Assembly (NCBI RefSeq): GCF_013373795.3
Contig: NZ_CP088022.1
Coordinates: 5,580,001-5,644,000 of the forward strand
Origin: Bradyrhizobium quebecense
GTDB taxonomy: Bacteria > Pseudomonadota > Alphaproteobacteria > Rhizobiales > Xanthobacteraceae
Direction of reading: 5' to 3'
Length of the DNA: 64,000 nucleotides
Position numbers and translations under genes: made by a program. Positions 56,903-64,000 of this stretch are shown here, piece by piece. The notes under the pieces were generated by a model. That model searched no databases. It worked only from the letters and a program-made list of their open reading frames with translations, and was not told where the DNA came from. The number at the start of each line of letters is the position of its first letter. Positions within the stretch are counted from its first letter, which is position 1.

Positions 56903-57658
56903 TCAGGCGGCCCGTGAGCGCGGATCGGCGGCGCAGGCCGCGGCACTGTCGTCGAACGCTTCGCACATCCGCATCGCGACCGTCAGATTTTCCGCCGTCA
57001 GCGTCTCCGCGGTCGGGCCCCATTCCACCGGGCCGCGCGCCAGCAGCAGCGTTTCCGGGAAATTGTTGCGCACCATGTCGAGGTCGTGCAGCGCCGCCAG
57101 CACCGTGCGCCCCTCGCCGTTCCAGCGCTTCACCAGCGCCAATAGGTCAGCGGTAGTCTTGGCATCGATGGCGTTGAACGGCTCGTCGAGCACGATCAGG
57201 CGGGCATCCTGCAACAGCACGCGCGCGAACAGCATGCGCTGCATCTGGCCGCCGGACAGCGTGCCGATCGGGCGGTTCTCGAAGCCGTTCAGGCCGACCG
57301 CGGCCAGCGCCGCCCGGATCTTGTCGCGCGCGGCCTTGCCGATGCCGCCGAAGAAACCGGTCGAGCGCCACAGCCCGGTGCCGACGAAATCGAACACCGA
57401 GATCGGAAACGTACGGTCGATGTCTGCGGATTGCGGCAGATAGGCGATGTCACGGTGGTCGAGCCCGTCGAGATCGATCACGCCCGACAGCGGCTTCAGC
57501 ACGCCGGCGATGCCGCGCAGCAGCGTCGACTTGCCGGCGCCGTTCGGGCCGATCACGGCGAGCAGCGCGCCCGCCTCGACCGCGCCGTTGAGATGGTGCA
57601 CCGCCGGGTGGCGGTCATAGCCGAGCGTGACGTCGCGGAAGGTGACAAGCGCGCTCAT
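56903..57658 (-). CDS. znuC: Zinc ABC transporter, ATP-binding protein
   Basis: A 251-residue ABC ATPase. Walker A GPNGAGKSTLLRGI, Q-loop LPQSADIDRTFPIS, signature LSGGQMQRMLFARVLL, Walker B LIVLDEPFNAID, and H-loop ALHDLDM are intact. The pattern is that of metal-type (MntA/ZnuC) ATPases. ATG 57658 gives MSALVTFRDV and lies two bases after the stop of the small His-rich gene. Confidence 0.93.
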   Translation of the reverse strand: MSALVTFRDVTLGYDRHPAVHHLNGAVEAGALLAVIGPNGAGKSTLLRGIAGVLKPLSGVIDLDGLDHRDIAYLPQSADIDRTFPISVFDFVGTGLWRSTGFFGGIGKAARDKIRAALAAVGLNGFENRPIGTLSGGQMQRMLFARVLLQDARLIVLDEPFNAIDAKTTADLLALVKRWNGEGRTVLAALHDLDMVRNNFPETLLLARGPVEWGPTAETLTAENLTVAMRMCEAFDDSAAACAADPRSRAA

Positions 57659-57660
57659 GG

Positions 57661-57855
57661 TCACCTCATCGCCAGCCAGACGACGCCCCACAGGCAGGCA
57701 GCGACCGCGAGCGCCGCGGCCAGCCGGGCCGGCACGGGCATGCGCAGGATCGACCAGGGCGCGGCCTGGGCCGGATGTGCCGAGGGGCCATGACTGTGCC
57801 CGTGGGGATGGGCTTGGCCATGATGGTGGTGGTCGTGGGTGTGCGTATGCGCCAT
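57661..57855 (-). CDS. His-rich single-span membrane peptide, first gene of the zinc operon
   Basis: A 64-residue protein: an N-terminal metal-binding stretch (HTHTHDHHHHGQAHPHGHSHG, 11 or more His) followed by one membrane helix (LAAALAVAACLWGVVWLAM). The orientation is not fixed by the sequence; the His stretch may be cytoplasmic or periplasmic. It is the first gene after the Zur site (nine bases from the box to its ATG), so it is expressed only with the zinc-uptake genes. It could hold zinc for the transporter, which itself lacks a His loop. I know no name for it. Confidence 0.75.
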   Translation of the reverse strand: MAHTHTHDHHHHGQAHPHGHSHGPSAHPAQAAPWSILRMPVPARLAAALAVAACLWGVVWLAMR

Positions 57856-57863
57856 GGGGAAAC

Positions 57864-57878
57864 TGTTATATTATAACA
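57864..57878. promoter_or_regulatory. Zur box (zinc-uptake regulator operator)
   Basis: TGTTATATTATAACA, a perfect inverted repeat around its central base, matches the Zur consensus of alphaproteobacteria (TGTTATNNTATAACA). It lies between the zinc operon and the divergent gene at 57906, within 28 bases of the latter's start, so Zur with zinc bound could repress both directions. Confidence 0.88.
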
Positions 57879-57905
57879 TAACGCGAGTCTACAAACGAGG
57901 AACTC

Positions 57906-58208
57906 ATGGCCGATCCGCAAAACCGGGAGAGATTCGAGCTGCGCCGGCAGAGTGACGCCCTCGTCTGCAGCTTTGCCCGGAACACCCGCCCCGGGGGAAC
58001 CGTCGGCTACCAGCGTCAGGATCAGGATCTTTGGATCGAGCGCCGGCCGGGCTGGGGCTGGGTGGCTTGGGATCCGGCGAGCCAATCTTGCACCGGCCGT
58101 CCCTGGAACGTGCTGCCGGCCGCCCAGGGCGATCACCCGCCGGAAGGCGACTGGGTGAGCCGCAAGGGGGCGAAGTCGTATGTTTATAGCCTCGTGTATG
58201 TGAGCTAG
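57906..58208 (+). CDS. Unknown protein under a shared Zur box
   Basis: A 100-residue soluble protein with no signal peptide or membrane segment; it is rich in Trp, Arg and Gly (DLWIERRPGWGWVAWDPASQSC). Two Cys (Cys21 and Cys62) are spaced too far for a typical zinc site. I do not recognise the family. A short ribosome site (GAGGAAC) precedes ATG 57906. The start lies 28 bases from the Zur box centre, so repression by zinc is likely and it may take part in zinc-limitation physiology. It could also be an unlinked neighbour whose promoter merely lies close by. Confidence 0.65.
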   Translation: MADPQNRERFELRRQSDALVCSFARNTRPGGTVGYQRQDQDLWIERRPGWGWVAWDPASQSCTGRPWNVLPAAQGDHPPEGDWVSRKGAKSYVYSLVYVS

Positions 58209-58270
58209 GCGAAGAGTCATCGCGGCACGGTCTGTCTCAAGTTCGTCGTCTCGGCGGGAGCCTCTCCGTT

Positions 58271-58394
58271 CGTCGTCCTGGCGAAAGCCAGGACCCATAA
58301 CCACCGCATTCGGTGATGAACGGGATCGCGGCCCCAGCGTCGCGCAACAATTGACAGTTGGGGTAATGGGTCCCGGCCTTCGCCGGGACGACGA
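58271..58394. repeat. Intergenic palindromic repeat, family B (inverted copy)
   Basis: Copy of the element at 12850-12965, in the opposite orientation, with outer arms CGTCGTCCTGGCG and CGCCGGGACGACG and the same inner TTGTTGCGCGACGC. It lies between the 100-residue gene and a small secreted protein gene. Confidence 0.72.
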
Positions 58395-58434
58395 TGAGGA
58401 TGGCTCTCGATTCAAGGGAGAGACGGCAGCCAGT

Positions 58435-58743
58435 CTACTGGCACACCGGCGCGGTCAGTTTTGGATCAGCTGGTCTTGCTGACCAATACGCCCGCTGACT
58501 GAGCTCCGCTTCGTTTATCGCGGGAGCACATACGTAGCTCGTCTTGCCAATGCACATGGGCGAGCCAATCGAGAAGATGAGGTTTTCGTAGATGCAATAA
58601 TTGCCGATCCCGGACGGCAGATCGGTCGGCGGCGTTGTGGAGCCCCCAAAATAGGGCTGCGATGAACCGCCCGGCGCCCTGTCTTGCGCCTCGGCCGCAT
58701 GAAGGGAAATCAAAAGCGTCAGACACGTGACGATGCGGAGCAT
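58435..58743 (-). CDS. Small secreted Cys-containing protein
   Basis: A 102-residue protein with a signal peptide (MLRIVTCLTLLISLHAAEA) and a mature part with four Cys (YCIYEN, PMCIGK, YVCAPA, PVCQ) that could form two disulfides. A ribosome site (GGAGGG) precedes ATG 58743. No family recognised; similar short exported proteins occur in Bradyrhizobium. Confidence 0.6.
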   Translation of the reverse strand: MLRIVTCLTLLISLHAAEAQDRAPGGSSQPYFGGSTTPPTDLPSGIGNYCIYENLIFSIGSPMCIGKTSYVCAPAINEAELSQRAYWSARPADPKLTAPVCQ

Positions 58744-58758
58744 GATCCCTCCGGTCAA

Positions 58759-58982
58759 GGAATGCCGGCGAAGCGTCGGGCGACTTCCGGCGCGGGAAGC
58801 GCACTGGCAGCCGCGACGGAATCGCTAGCAGGCTAGTATGACAGTTGCTTTGCAAATTCTCTAAAGGACAGACACGCTCTCGGCTTGAGCCGAGGTCGCG
58901 TTTGGGCCCATCGTATCATCTGCTGCGCCTGCGTAGAAGTGGTCGTTGTTGCAGCGAAGCGGGACACGGCTACCAAGCGTCG
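58759..58982. other. Short non-coding stretch before the LysR gene's stop
   Basis: No gene, repeat or hairpin of note is seen. Confidence 0.3.
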
Positions 58983-59930
58983 TCAAGCCTCGCGCGCGTA
59001 GCTCTTTAATCTTGCCTCCAGCACCGCGATCACCTGGTCACGGACCGGATCGCGGGAGCCTTTCAGCCAGGCGGCGGCGAGCGGCAGGCGGCCGGCAGCA
59101 CTCCCACGCTTGAGCCTAAGGGGAACGAAACGCACGCCGGGGATCGCCATTCGTGCGGTCCAGCGCGGCACGATGGCGACGCCGAGCCTTGCTGCGACCA
59201 TGTTGACGATGGTCTGCTTCTCGTCGGCGATCTCCTGGATGCGCGGCGTCAGCCCGGCCTCGTCGAACAGTTTTGTCGTGAGATCGTGACTGTGCGGCCG
59301 CGAGCGGCGCTCCGGCACGATCAAGGGCTGATCGGCAATATCGGGCAGCACGATCTGCTTGCGCCGCGCCAGCGCGTGCTTGTGCGACAGCGCCACCACG
59401 GCGGTCTCCTGCAGCAGCGGAAAAAACTCGATGCGCCGGTCGGGCCGCTCCGGCGGGCGCACGAAAGCGAGATCGAGCGCACCCGACAGTAGTTTTGGAA
59501 GCAGCCGGATGGTCTTCTCCTCCAGCAGTTGCACGGCGACGTCCGGATGGGCGGCGCGGAGATCGCGCAGCAGCGGTGGCAGCAGGCCGGCCGCGGCGCT
59601 GTCGATCGCACCGATCCGGAAGCGCCGAGCCTGCGGCTTGCGCAGCCGGCGGCGAAAGCCGTTCTCGATCGCCTCGGCGCGGCCGAGCAGCGCCCGCCCC
59701 TCGCGCAGCAGCACAGCGCCGTCCTCGGTCAACGACACCGCGCGCGTGGTGCGCGCGAACAGCCGAACCCCGAGATCCTCCTCCAGCAGCTTGATGTGGC
59801 GGCCGAGCGCCGACGGCATCATCTGCAGGCGCTGCGCGGCGCGGCCGAAATGCAGTTCCTCGGCTGCGGCCACGAAGCAGCGAAGCTGGTGCAGTTCCAA
59901 AGTGGGTTCCTGTCCGTTTCGATCCGCCAT
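58983..59930 (-). CDS. LysR-family transcriptional regulator
   Basis: A 315-residue regulator with the N-terminal HTH (LELHQLRCFVAAAEELHFGRAAQRLQMMPSALGRHIKLLEEDLGVRLFARTTRAVSLT) and the binding-protein-like effector domain (RFRIGAIDSAAAGLLPPLLRDL..., ADEKQTIVNMVAARLGVAIVPRW). Divergent from an MFS transporter and a dehydrogenase of the tartrate/malate type, with a perfect LysR-type palindrome between, so it probably controls that catabolic pair and answers to a dicarboxylate. Confidence 0.92.
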   Translation of the reverse strand: MADRNGQEPTLELHQLRCFVAAAEELHFGRAAQRLQMMPSALGRHIKLLEEDLGVRLFARTTRAVSLTEDGAVLLREGRALLGRAEAIENGFRRRLRKPQARRFRIGAIDSAAAGLLPPLLRDLRAAHPDVAVQLLEEKTIRLLPKLLSGALDLAFVRPPERPDRRIEFFPLLQETAVVALSHKHALARRKQIVLPDIADQPLIVPERRSRPHSHDLTTKLFDEAGLTPRIQEIADEKQTIVNMVAARLGVAIVPRWTARMAIPGVRFVPLRLKRGSAAGRLPLAAAWLKGSRDPVRDQVIAVLEARLKSYAREA

Positions 59931-59946
59931 TGCCGGCTGCGGCGAT

Positions 59947-59967
59947 TATATCATTTTTTTGTATAAA
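59947..59967. promoter_or_regulatory. LysR recognition box between the divergent genes
   Basis: TTATA-N11-TATAA, symmetric with T-N11-A, 17 bases before the LysR start and 100 before the transporter start. Confidence 0.7.
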
Positions 59968-60066
59968 CCGGCGCGGATTGAACCGGAAGGGCGCGAGCTT
60001 CTAGGCTTCCCGGTGGCGCGGCGAAATGCGCCGTCCCAACAAACAAGACCAACCCTGAGGAAGCCC

Positions 60067-61380
60067 ATGGAAAGCGAGCTTGGCACGCGCGTGTTGCGCA
60101 AGATCTCACTGCGCATCGTGCCGTTCATCATACTGCTGTACTTCGTGGCCTTCATCGACCGCGTCAATATCGGCTTCGCTTCGCTGACCATGAACAAGGA
60201 CATCGGCCTGTCGCCGACGGTCTATGGCTTCGGCGCCGGTATCTTCTTCTGGGGCTACTTCCTGTTCGAGGTGCCCTCCAACATCATCCTGCACAAGATC
60301 GGCGCGCGGATCTGGATCGCGCGGGTGATGATCACCTGGGGCCTGGTCTCGGCGGCGATGGCGCTGGTGCAGGGCGCGACCAGCTTCTACGTGCTGCGCT
60401 TTTTGCTCGGCGCCGCGGAAGCCGGCTTCTTCCCCGGCATCATCCTGTATCTGTCCTACTGGTTCCCGGCGCGGCAGCGCGCCGCCGTCACCGCGCTGTT
60501 CATGGCCGCCGCGCCGCTGTCGACCGTGCTCGGCTCGCCGGTGTCGGGCGCGCTCTTGGAGATGGACGGCCTGTTCGGCTTCAAGGGCTGGCAATGGCTG
60601 TTCGTGCTGGAGGCCGTGCCCGCCGTGCTGCTCGGCTTCGTCGTGCTCGGCTTCCTGACCGACCGGCCGGAGCAGGCCCGATGGCTTGCGGATGACGAGC
60701 GCGCCTGGCTGGTCAAGACCATGAAGGCGGAGAACGACCGCAAGGCCGCGACCGCGAGCCACAGCATCTGGCGCGGCCTGGCGGATCCGCGCGTGCTGGC
60801 GCTGTCGCTGGTCTATTTCGGCACCTCGGCCGGGCTCTACACACTTGGCGTGTGGGCGCCGCAGATCATCAAGGCGTTCGGGCTGTCGTCTCTGCAAGTC
60901 GGCTTCCTCAACGCGGTGCCGGCGACCGTCGCCGTGATCGCCATGGTGTTGTGGGCGCGGCATTCCGACCGCACCGGCGAACGCACCTGGCACGTCGTGA
61001 TCGCCTGCCTGATCGCAGCGGCAGGACTTGCGCTTGCCGGGCTATGGACCGGCCTTGCCGCCGTGATCGCGGCGCTGACCTTGGTCAATATCGGCATCTC
61101 CTCCTCGAAGCCGCCGCTGTGGAGCATGCCGACCATGTTCCTGTCGGGCTCGGCCGCCGCGGCAGGGATCGCCACCATCAACTCGATCGGCAATCTCGGC
61201 GGCTTCGTCGGCCCGGCGATGATCGGCTGGATCAAGGAACGCACCGGCAGTTTCGAGGGCGGCCTCTATTTCGTTGCCGGCCTGCTGGTGCTGTCAGCCG
61301 TGCTCACGCTGCTGCTGTCGCGCGCGCAAGGCGCACCCGTGCCAGCCGAACCGCAACCCAATCCCGTGCGAACCCGCTAA
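60067..61380 (+). CDS. MFS transporter, anion:cation symporter type (tartrate/dicarboxylate-like)
   Basis: A 437-residue permease with twelve helices and the ACS-family landmarks IVPFIILLYFVAFIDRVNIGFASLTMNKD, the loop motif DIGLSPTVYGFGAGIFFWGYFLFEVPSNIILHKIGARIWIAR, and FFPGIILYLSYWFPARQRA. This subgroup transports organic anions such as tartrate or phthalate. A dehydrogenase of the tartrate type follows 22 bases after the stop, supporting uptake of its substrate. ATG 60067 is correct; the long frame from 59359 overlaps LysR. Confidence 0.92.
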   Translation: MESELGTRVLRKISLRIVPFIILLYFVAFIDRVNIGFASLTMNKDIGLSPTVYGFGAGIFFWGYFLFEVPSNIILHKIGARIWIARVMITWGLVSAAMALVQGATSFYVLRFLLGAAEAGFFPGIILYLSYWFPARQRAAVTALFMAAAPLSTVLGSPVSGALLEMDGLFGFKGWQWLFVLEAVPAVLLGFVVLGFLTDRPEQARWLADDERAWLVKTMKAENDRKAATASHSIWRGLADPRVLALSLVYFGTSAGLYTLGVWAPQIIKAFGLSSLQVGFLNAVPATVAVIAMVLWARHSDRTGERTWHVVIACLIAAAGLALAGLWTGLAAVIAALTLVNIGISSSKPPLWSMPTMFLSGSAAAAGIATINSIGNLGGFVGPAMIGWIKERTGSFEGGLYFVAGLLVLSAVLTLLLSRAQGAPVPAEPQPNPVRTR

Positions 61381-61402
61381 CCACTTGATCCGGAGACAAC
61401 CC

Positions 61403-62476
61403 ATGCGTACTCATTCCATCGCCGCTATTCCCGCCGACGGCATCGGCCCCGAAGTGATCTCCGCGGGTGTCCGCGTGCTCGAGGCGCTGGCGAAGCGGAG
61501 CGGCGACCTCAGCTTCAACGTCAAGACCTTCGACTGGGGCTCGGACTACTACAAGAAGCACGGCGTGATGATGCCGGCCGACGGCCTCGCTGACCTGAAG
61601 AACTTCGACGCGATCTATTTCGGCGCGGTCGGCGCGCCCGACGTGCCCGACCACATCACGCTGTGGGGCCTGCGGCTGCCGATCTGCCAGGGCTTCGACC
61701 AATACGCCAATGTGCGGCCGACCAAAATCCTGCCCGGCGTCGCCTCGCCGCTGCGCAATGTCGGCGTCGGCGACCTCGACTGGGTGATCGTGCGCGAGAA
61801 TTCCGAAGGCGAATATGCCGGGATGGGCGGCCGCGCCCACAGGGGCCTGCCGGAAGAAGTCGGCACCGAGGTCGCGGTCTTCACCCGGGTCGGCGTGACG
61901 CGGATCATGCGCTACGCGTTCCAGCTCGCGCAGTCGCGGCCGCGCAAATTCCTCACCGTGGTGACCAAGTCGAACGCACAGCGCCACGGCATGGTGATGT
62001 GGGACGAGATCGCGGCCGAGGTGGCCAAGGAATTCCCCGATGTGACCTGGGACAAGATGCTGGTCGACGCCATGACGGTGCGGATGACGCTCCATCCGAA
62101 GAGCCTCGACACCATCGTGGCAACCAATCTGCATGCCGACATCCTGTCGGATCTCGCAGGTGCCCTGGCCGGCAGCCTCGGCGTCGCGCCGACCGGCAAC
62201 ATCGACCCGCAGCGCCGCTTCCCCTCGATGTTCGAGCCGATCCACGGCTCGGCGTTCGACATCACCGGCAAGGGCATCGCCAACCCGGTCGCGACCTTCT
62301 GGACCGGCGCGCAGATGCTGGAGCATCTCGGCGAAAAGGACGCCGCCGCGCGGCTGATGGCCGCGGTCGAGAAGGTGTGCGCGGCCGGCGTGCTGACGCC
62401 CGACGTCGGCGGCAAGGCGACGACCAAGGAAGTGACCGACGCCGTGATCGACGCGATCCATGGATCGAATGTGTGA
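61403..62476 (+). CDS. Tartrate dehydrogenase/D-malate dehydrogenase family enzyme
   Basis: A 357-residue NAD- and metal-dependent beta-decarboxylating dehydrogenase of the isocitrate/isopropylmalate fold. IAAIPADGIGPEVISAGVRVLEAL, ENSEGEYAGMGGRAHRGLPEEVGTEVAVFTRVGVTRIMRYAF, KSNAQRHGMVMWDEIAAEV, DAMTVRMTLHPKSLDTIVATNLHADILSDLAGALAGSLGVAPTGNI and EPIHGSAFDITGKGIANP are the substrate, metal and NAD regions. The block RAHRGLPEE fits tartrate dehydrogenases (TtuC) and D-malate dehydrogenases rather than LeuB. A single activity cannot be chosen from sequence. Confidence 0.9.
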   Translation: MRTHSIAAIPADGIGPEVISAGVRVLEALAKRSGDLSFNVKTFDWGSDYYKKHGVMMPADGLADLKNFDAIYFGAVGAPDVPDHITLWGLRLPICQGFDQYANVRPTKILPGVASPLRNVGVGDLDWVIVRENSEGEYAGMGGRAHRGLPEEVGTEVAVFTRVGVTRIMRYAFQLAQSRPRKFLTVVTKSNAQRHGMVMWDEIAAEVAKEFPDVTWDKMLVDAMTVRMTLHPKSLDTIVATNLHADILSDLAGALAGSLGVAPTGNIDPQRRFPSMFEPIHGSAFDITGKGIANPVATFWTGAQMLEHLGEKDAAARLMAAVEKVCAAGVLTPDVGGKATTKEVTDAVIDAIHGSNV

Positions 62477-62517
62477 GGTGCTTCTTTTATCGCACACCGT
62501 GAGGTGAGCACGGCGGG

Positions 62518-62691
62518 CTCCCTCCCCCCTTGCGGGGGAGGGTTGGGGAGAGGGGTACCCCTTGCTCCGCTGATAATTAGTGACGAGGACTGCGTACGAT
62601 CCGGCGAGCAAGTTGACTATACTTTACTCGCTTCTTGCATCACTCCCGGGGCCACCCCTCACCCCACCCTCTCCCGCAAGGGGAGAGGGAG
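62518..62691. repeat. Pair of inverted palindromic repeats, family E
   Basis: The left arm (62518-62561) contains CCCTCCCCCCTTGCGGGGGAGGG; the right arm (about 62650-62691) contains CCCTCTCCCGCAAGGGGAGAGGG. They are copies of one element in opposite directions about 90 bases apart; relatives occur at 39021-39041. The whole lies between the dehydrogenase and the HAD gene. Confidence 0.6.
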
Positions 62692-62761
62692 CCCAACCAG
62701 GGTGCCCACCTCACCAAGGCATCGGCGTGCTGCTTCCGATACCGCAACCGGGGAACAAACC

Positions 62762-63574
62762 GTGCTACCCGATCTGACCAGACGACACTTCATGACTGCT
62801 GGAGGACTATCGATCATGGCCGCGATGACGGGGATACAACCGGCAGGCGCCGCGCCATGGCGCAATGAGCTCCGTGCCATCGCGTTCGACGTCCAGGGGA
62901 CGTGCGTCGATTTCTATCAGCCGATCCTGCGTGCCGGGCAGGCCGTCAATGCCGCGAAGGGGCTCACGCTCGACTGGGCCAAACTCTCGAGCGAGTGGCG
63001 CGATCTCTATCGTGCCGCGCTCGACGACGTGATCGCCGGCAAGCGCCCATGGATTCGGGTCGACCGCATCTATCGCGAGGCGCTCGATGTGCTGCTCGAT
63101 CGCCACGGCCTCTCGGAGGCCTTCTCGCGCGACGAGCGCGACGACCTGAACACGGTGTGGAGCAAGCTCGACGCCTGGCCCGACAGCGTCGAGGGGCTCG
63201 CACGCCTGCGCAGCCGGTTCGTGACCTCGACCTTGTCGAATGCCGGCATGGCCGCCGTGGTGGCGGTGGTCAAGCATGCCAAGCTGCCGTTCGATGCCGT
63301 GCTGACCGCGGAGCTTGCACGCAGCTACAAGCCGTCACCCGCGGTGTATCAGCTCGCCGTCGACTACCTCGGCTATCCCGCCGACAAGATCCTGATGGTC
63401 GCCTGCCACAAATACGACCTGAAGGCGGCCCGCGCCTTCGGCATGCGCACCGCGTTCGTCGCCCGTCCGCTGGAATTCGGGCCGGCGGCGAAGGTCGACG
63501 TCGCGCCGGAATCCTGGATCGACCTCCACGCGGACAGCTTTACGCAACTCGCCGACATGCTCGCGCCGGCGTGA
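62762..63574 (+). CDS. Tat-exported haloacid dehalogenase-type HAD hydrolase
   Basis: A 270-residue HAD protein. The GTG at 62762 with GGGGAA upstream gives VLPDLTRRHFMTAGGLSIMAAMTGIQPAGAAPW, a twin-arginine signal (RRHFM) with a cleavage site after AGA or similar. The mature part has HAD motif I (FDVQGTCVDF, nucleophile Asp), motif II (TSTLSNAG), motif III Lys (SYKPSPAVYQ) and motif IV (CHKYDLKAARAFGM). The pattern is that of type II haloacid dehalogenases, normally cytoplasmic; export would be unusual. Another possible start (ATG within the signal) would remove the RR motif. Confidence 0.82.
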   Translation: MLPDLTRRHFMTAGGLSIMAAMTGIQPAGAAPWRNELRAIAFDVQGTCVDFYQPILRAGQAVNAAKGLTLDWAKLSSEWRDLYRAALDDVIAGKRPWIRVDRIYREALDVLLDRHGLSEAFSRDERDDLNTVWSKLDAWPDSVEGLARLRSRFVTSTLSNAGMAAVVAVVKHAKLPFDAVLTAELARSYKPSPAVYQLAVDYLGYPADKILMVACHKYDLKAARAFGMRTAFVARPLEFGPAAKVDVAPESWIDLHADSFTQLADMLAPA

Positions 63575-63606
63575 CGACGCGAAGGGCCCCGATCGATGCG
63601 CTCACC

Positions 63607-64000
63607 TCACGAAAGCGCACCAGCCTCGGCGCAATTGGTCAGCCGCGCCGGCACACCGACGGCGGTGCAGCCGGCCGGCACATCCGACGTCACCAGCGCG
63701 CCGGCGCCGACCTTGGCGAAGTCGCCGACAGAGAGGTTTCCGATCAGCGTTGCGCCGGCGCTGAGCAGCACGCCGCGGCCGATCGTCGGCGCGTGGCGCG
63801 GGTCATCCTGATGCCGCGCGATGGTGACGTTCTGCAGGATCGTGACCTCGTCGCCGATGGAAGCCAACGCGCCGACGATGATGCCGGTGCCGTGATCGAG
63901 GAAAACCGCCGTTCCGATCCGAGCCGACGGGTGAATGCTAATCTGCAACTGGTCCGCCGCGGCACTGTGCATCAACAGCGCAAGATCGGGGCGATCGTGG
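63607..64000 (-). CDS. Serine O-acetyltransferase-like protein, cut by the window edge
   Basis: The last about 131 residues of a hexapeptide-repeat transferase; the frame stays open to the window end. The left-handed beta-helix repeats (IHPSARIGTAVFLDHGTGIIVG, GVLLSAGATLIGNLSVGDFAKVGAGALVTSDVPAGCTAVGVPARL) and the His/Asp in DHGTGI match serine acetyltransferase CysE, which makes O-acetylserine for cysteine synthesis. The usual GG glycine loop after VTI is replaced by ARHQDDPRHAPTIG, so it could be a CysE paralogue with another substrate. Confidence 0.78.
   Translation of the reverse strand, partial: HDRPDLALLMHSAAADQLQISIHPSARIGTAVFLDHGTGIIVGALASIGDEVTILQNVTIARHQDDPRHAPTIGRGVLLSAGATLIGNLSVGDFAKVGAGALVTSDVPAGCTAVGVPARLTNCAEAGALS

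Overview
The window is high-GC chromosomal DNA from an alphaproteobacterium of the order Hyphomicrobiales, most likely Bradyrhizobium or a close relative. This rests on several things: a CpdR-type response regulator, homospermidine synthase, a small heat-shock gene behind a ROSE-type thermometer, an sRNA resembling the suhB/MmgR family, a speF-type leader upstream of ornithine decarboxylase, and several families of intergenic palindromic repeats typical of that group. No phage, integrase, plasmid or CRISPR genes were seen.

Layout. 1-585: end of a frameshifted SDR oxidoreductase. 619-8143 (minus): surface module with an AraC-type regulator, a trimeric autotransporter adhesin split by a frameshift in a seven-G tract, an IalB-like periplasmic protein and a secreted protein. 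8.9-12.7 kb: small envelope proteins, then a GGDEF-EAL protein overlapping a seven-helix membrane protein. 13.1-17.2 kb: tRNA-Val, cpdR, N-formylglutamate amidohydrolase, sRNA, hisN, a TTT binding protein. 17.2-25.7 kb: GST, LysR/TauE pair, LysE exporter, adenylate cyclase, hydrolase, Hsp20 with sigma-32 promoter and ROSE thermometer. 26.1-32.5 kb: gltB and gltD, the two subunits of glutamate synthase. 32.6-34.5 kb: a lower-GC insert with a disrupted P-loop ATPase carrying a C-terminal cold-shock-like domain. 34.5-46.2 kb: outer-membrane barrel, KpsF isomerase, HxlR regulator with two operators, NfeD/SPFH pair, ferrochelatase, MAPEG, NicO/DUF1007/M3 peptidase operon. 46.4-50.98 kb: polyamine locus (speF-type leader, ornithine decarboxylase, GNAT, 55-residue membrane protein, RidA, homospermidine synthase). 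51-58.2 kb: acetoacetate decarboxylase, MgtC, and a zinc-uptake operon (His-rich peptide, znuC, znuB, znuA, COG0523 GTPase, WD40 protein) behind a perfect Zur-type palindrome shared with a divergent unknown gene. 59-63.6 kb: LysR, MFS transporter, tartrate/malate-type dehydrogenase and a Tat-exported HAD protein. The end carries a truncated serine acetyltransferase-like gene.

Three genes appear frameshifted (SDR, adhesin, P-loop ATPase). Only the adhesin lesion is a homopolymer; the other two look like short deletions. The most interesting regions are the G-tract adhesin, the disrupted ATPase/cold-shock gene, the zinc operon with its unexplained partners, and the GGDEF-EAL/membrane-protein pair. 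All assignments come from reading the sequence; no database search was run.
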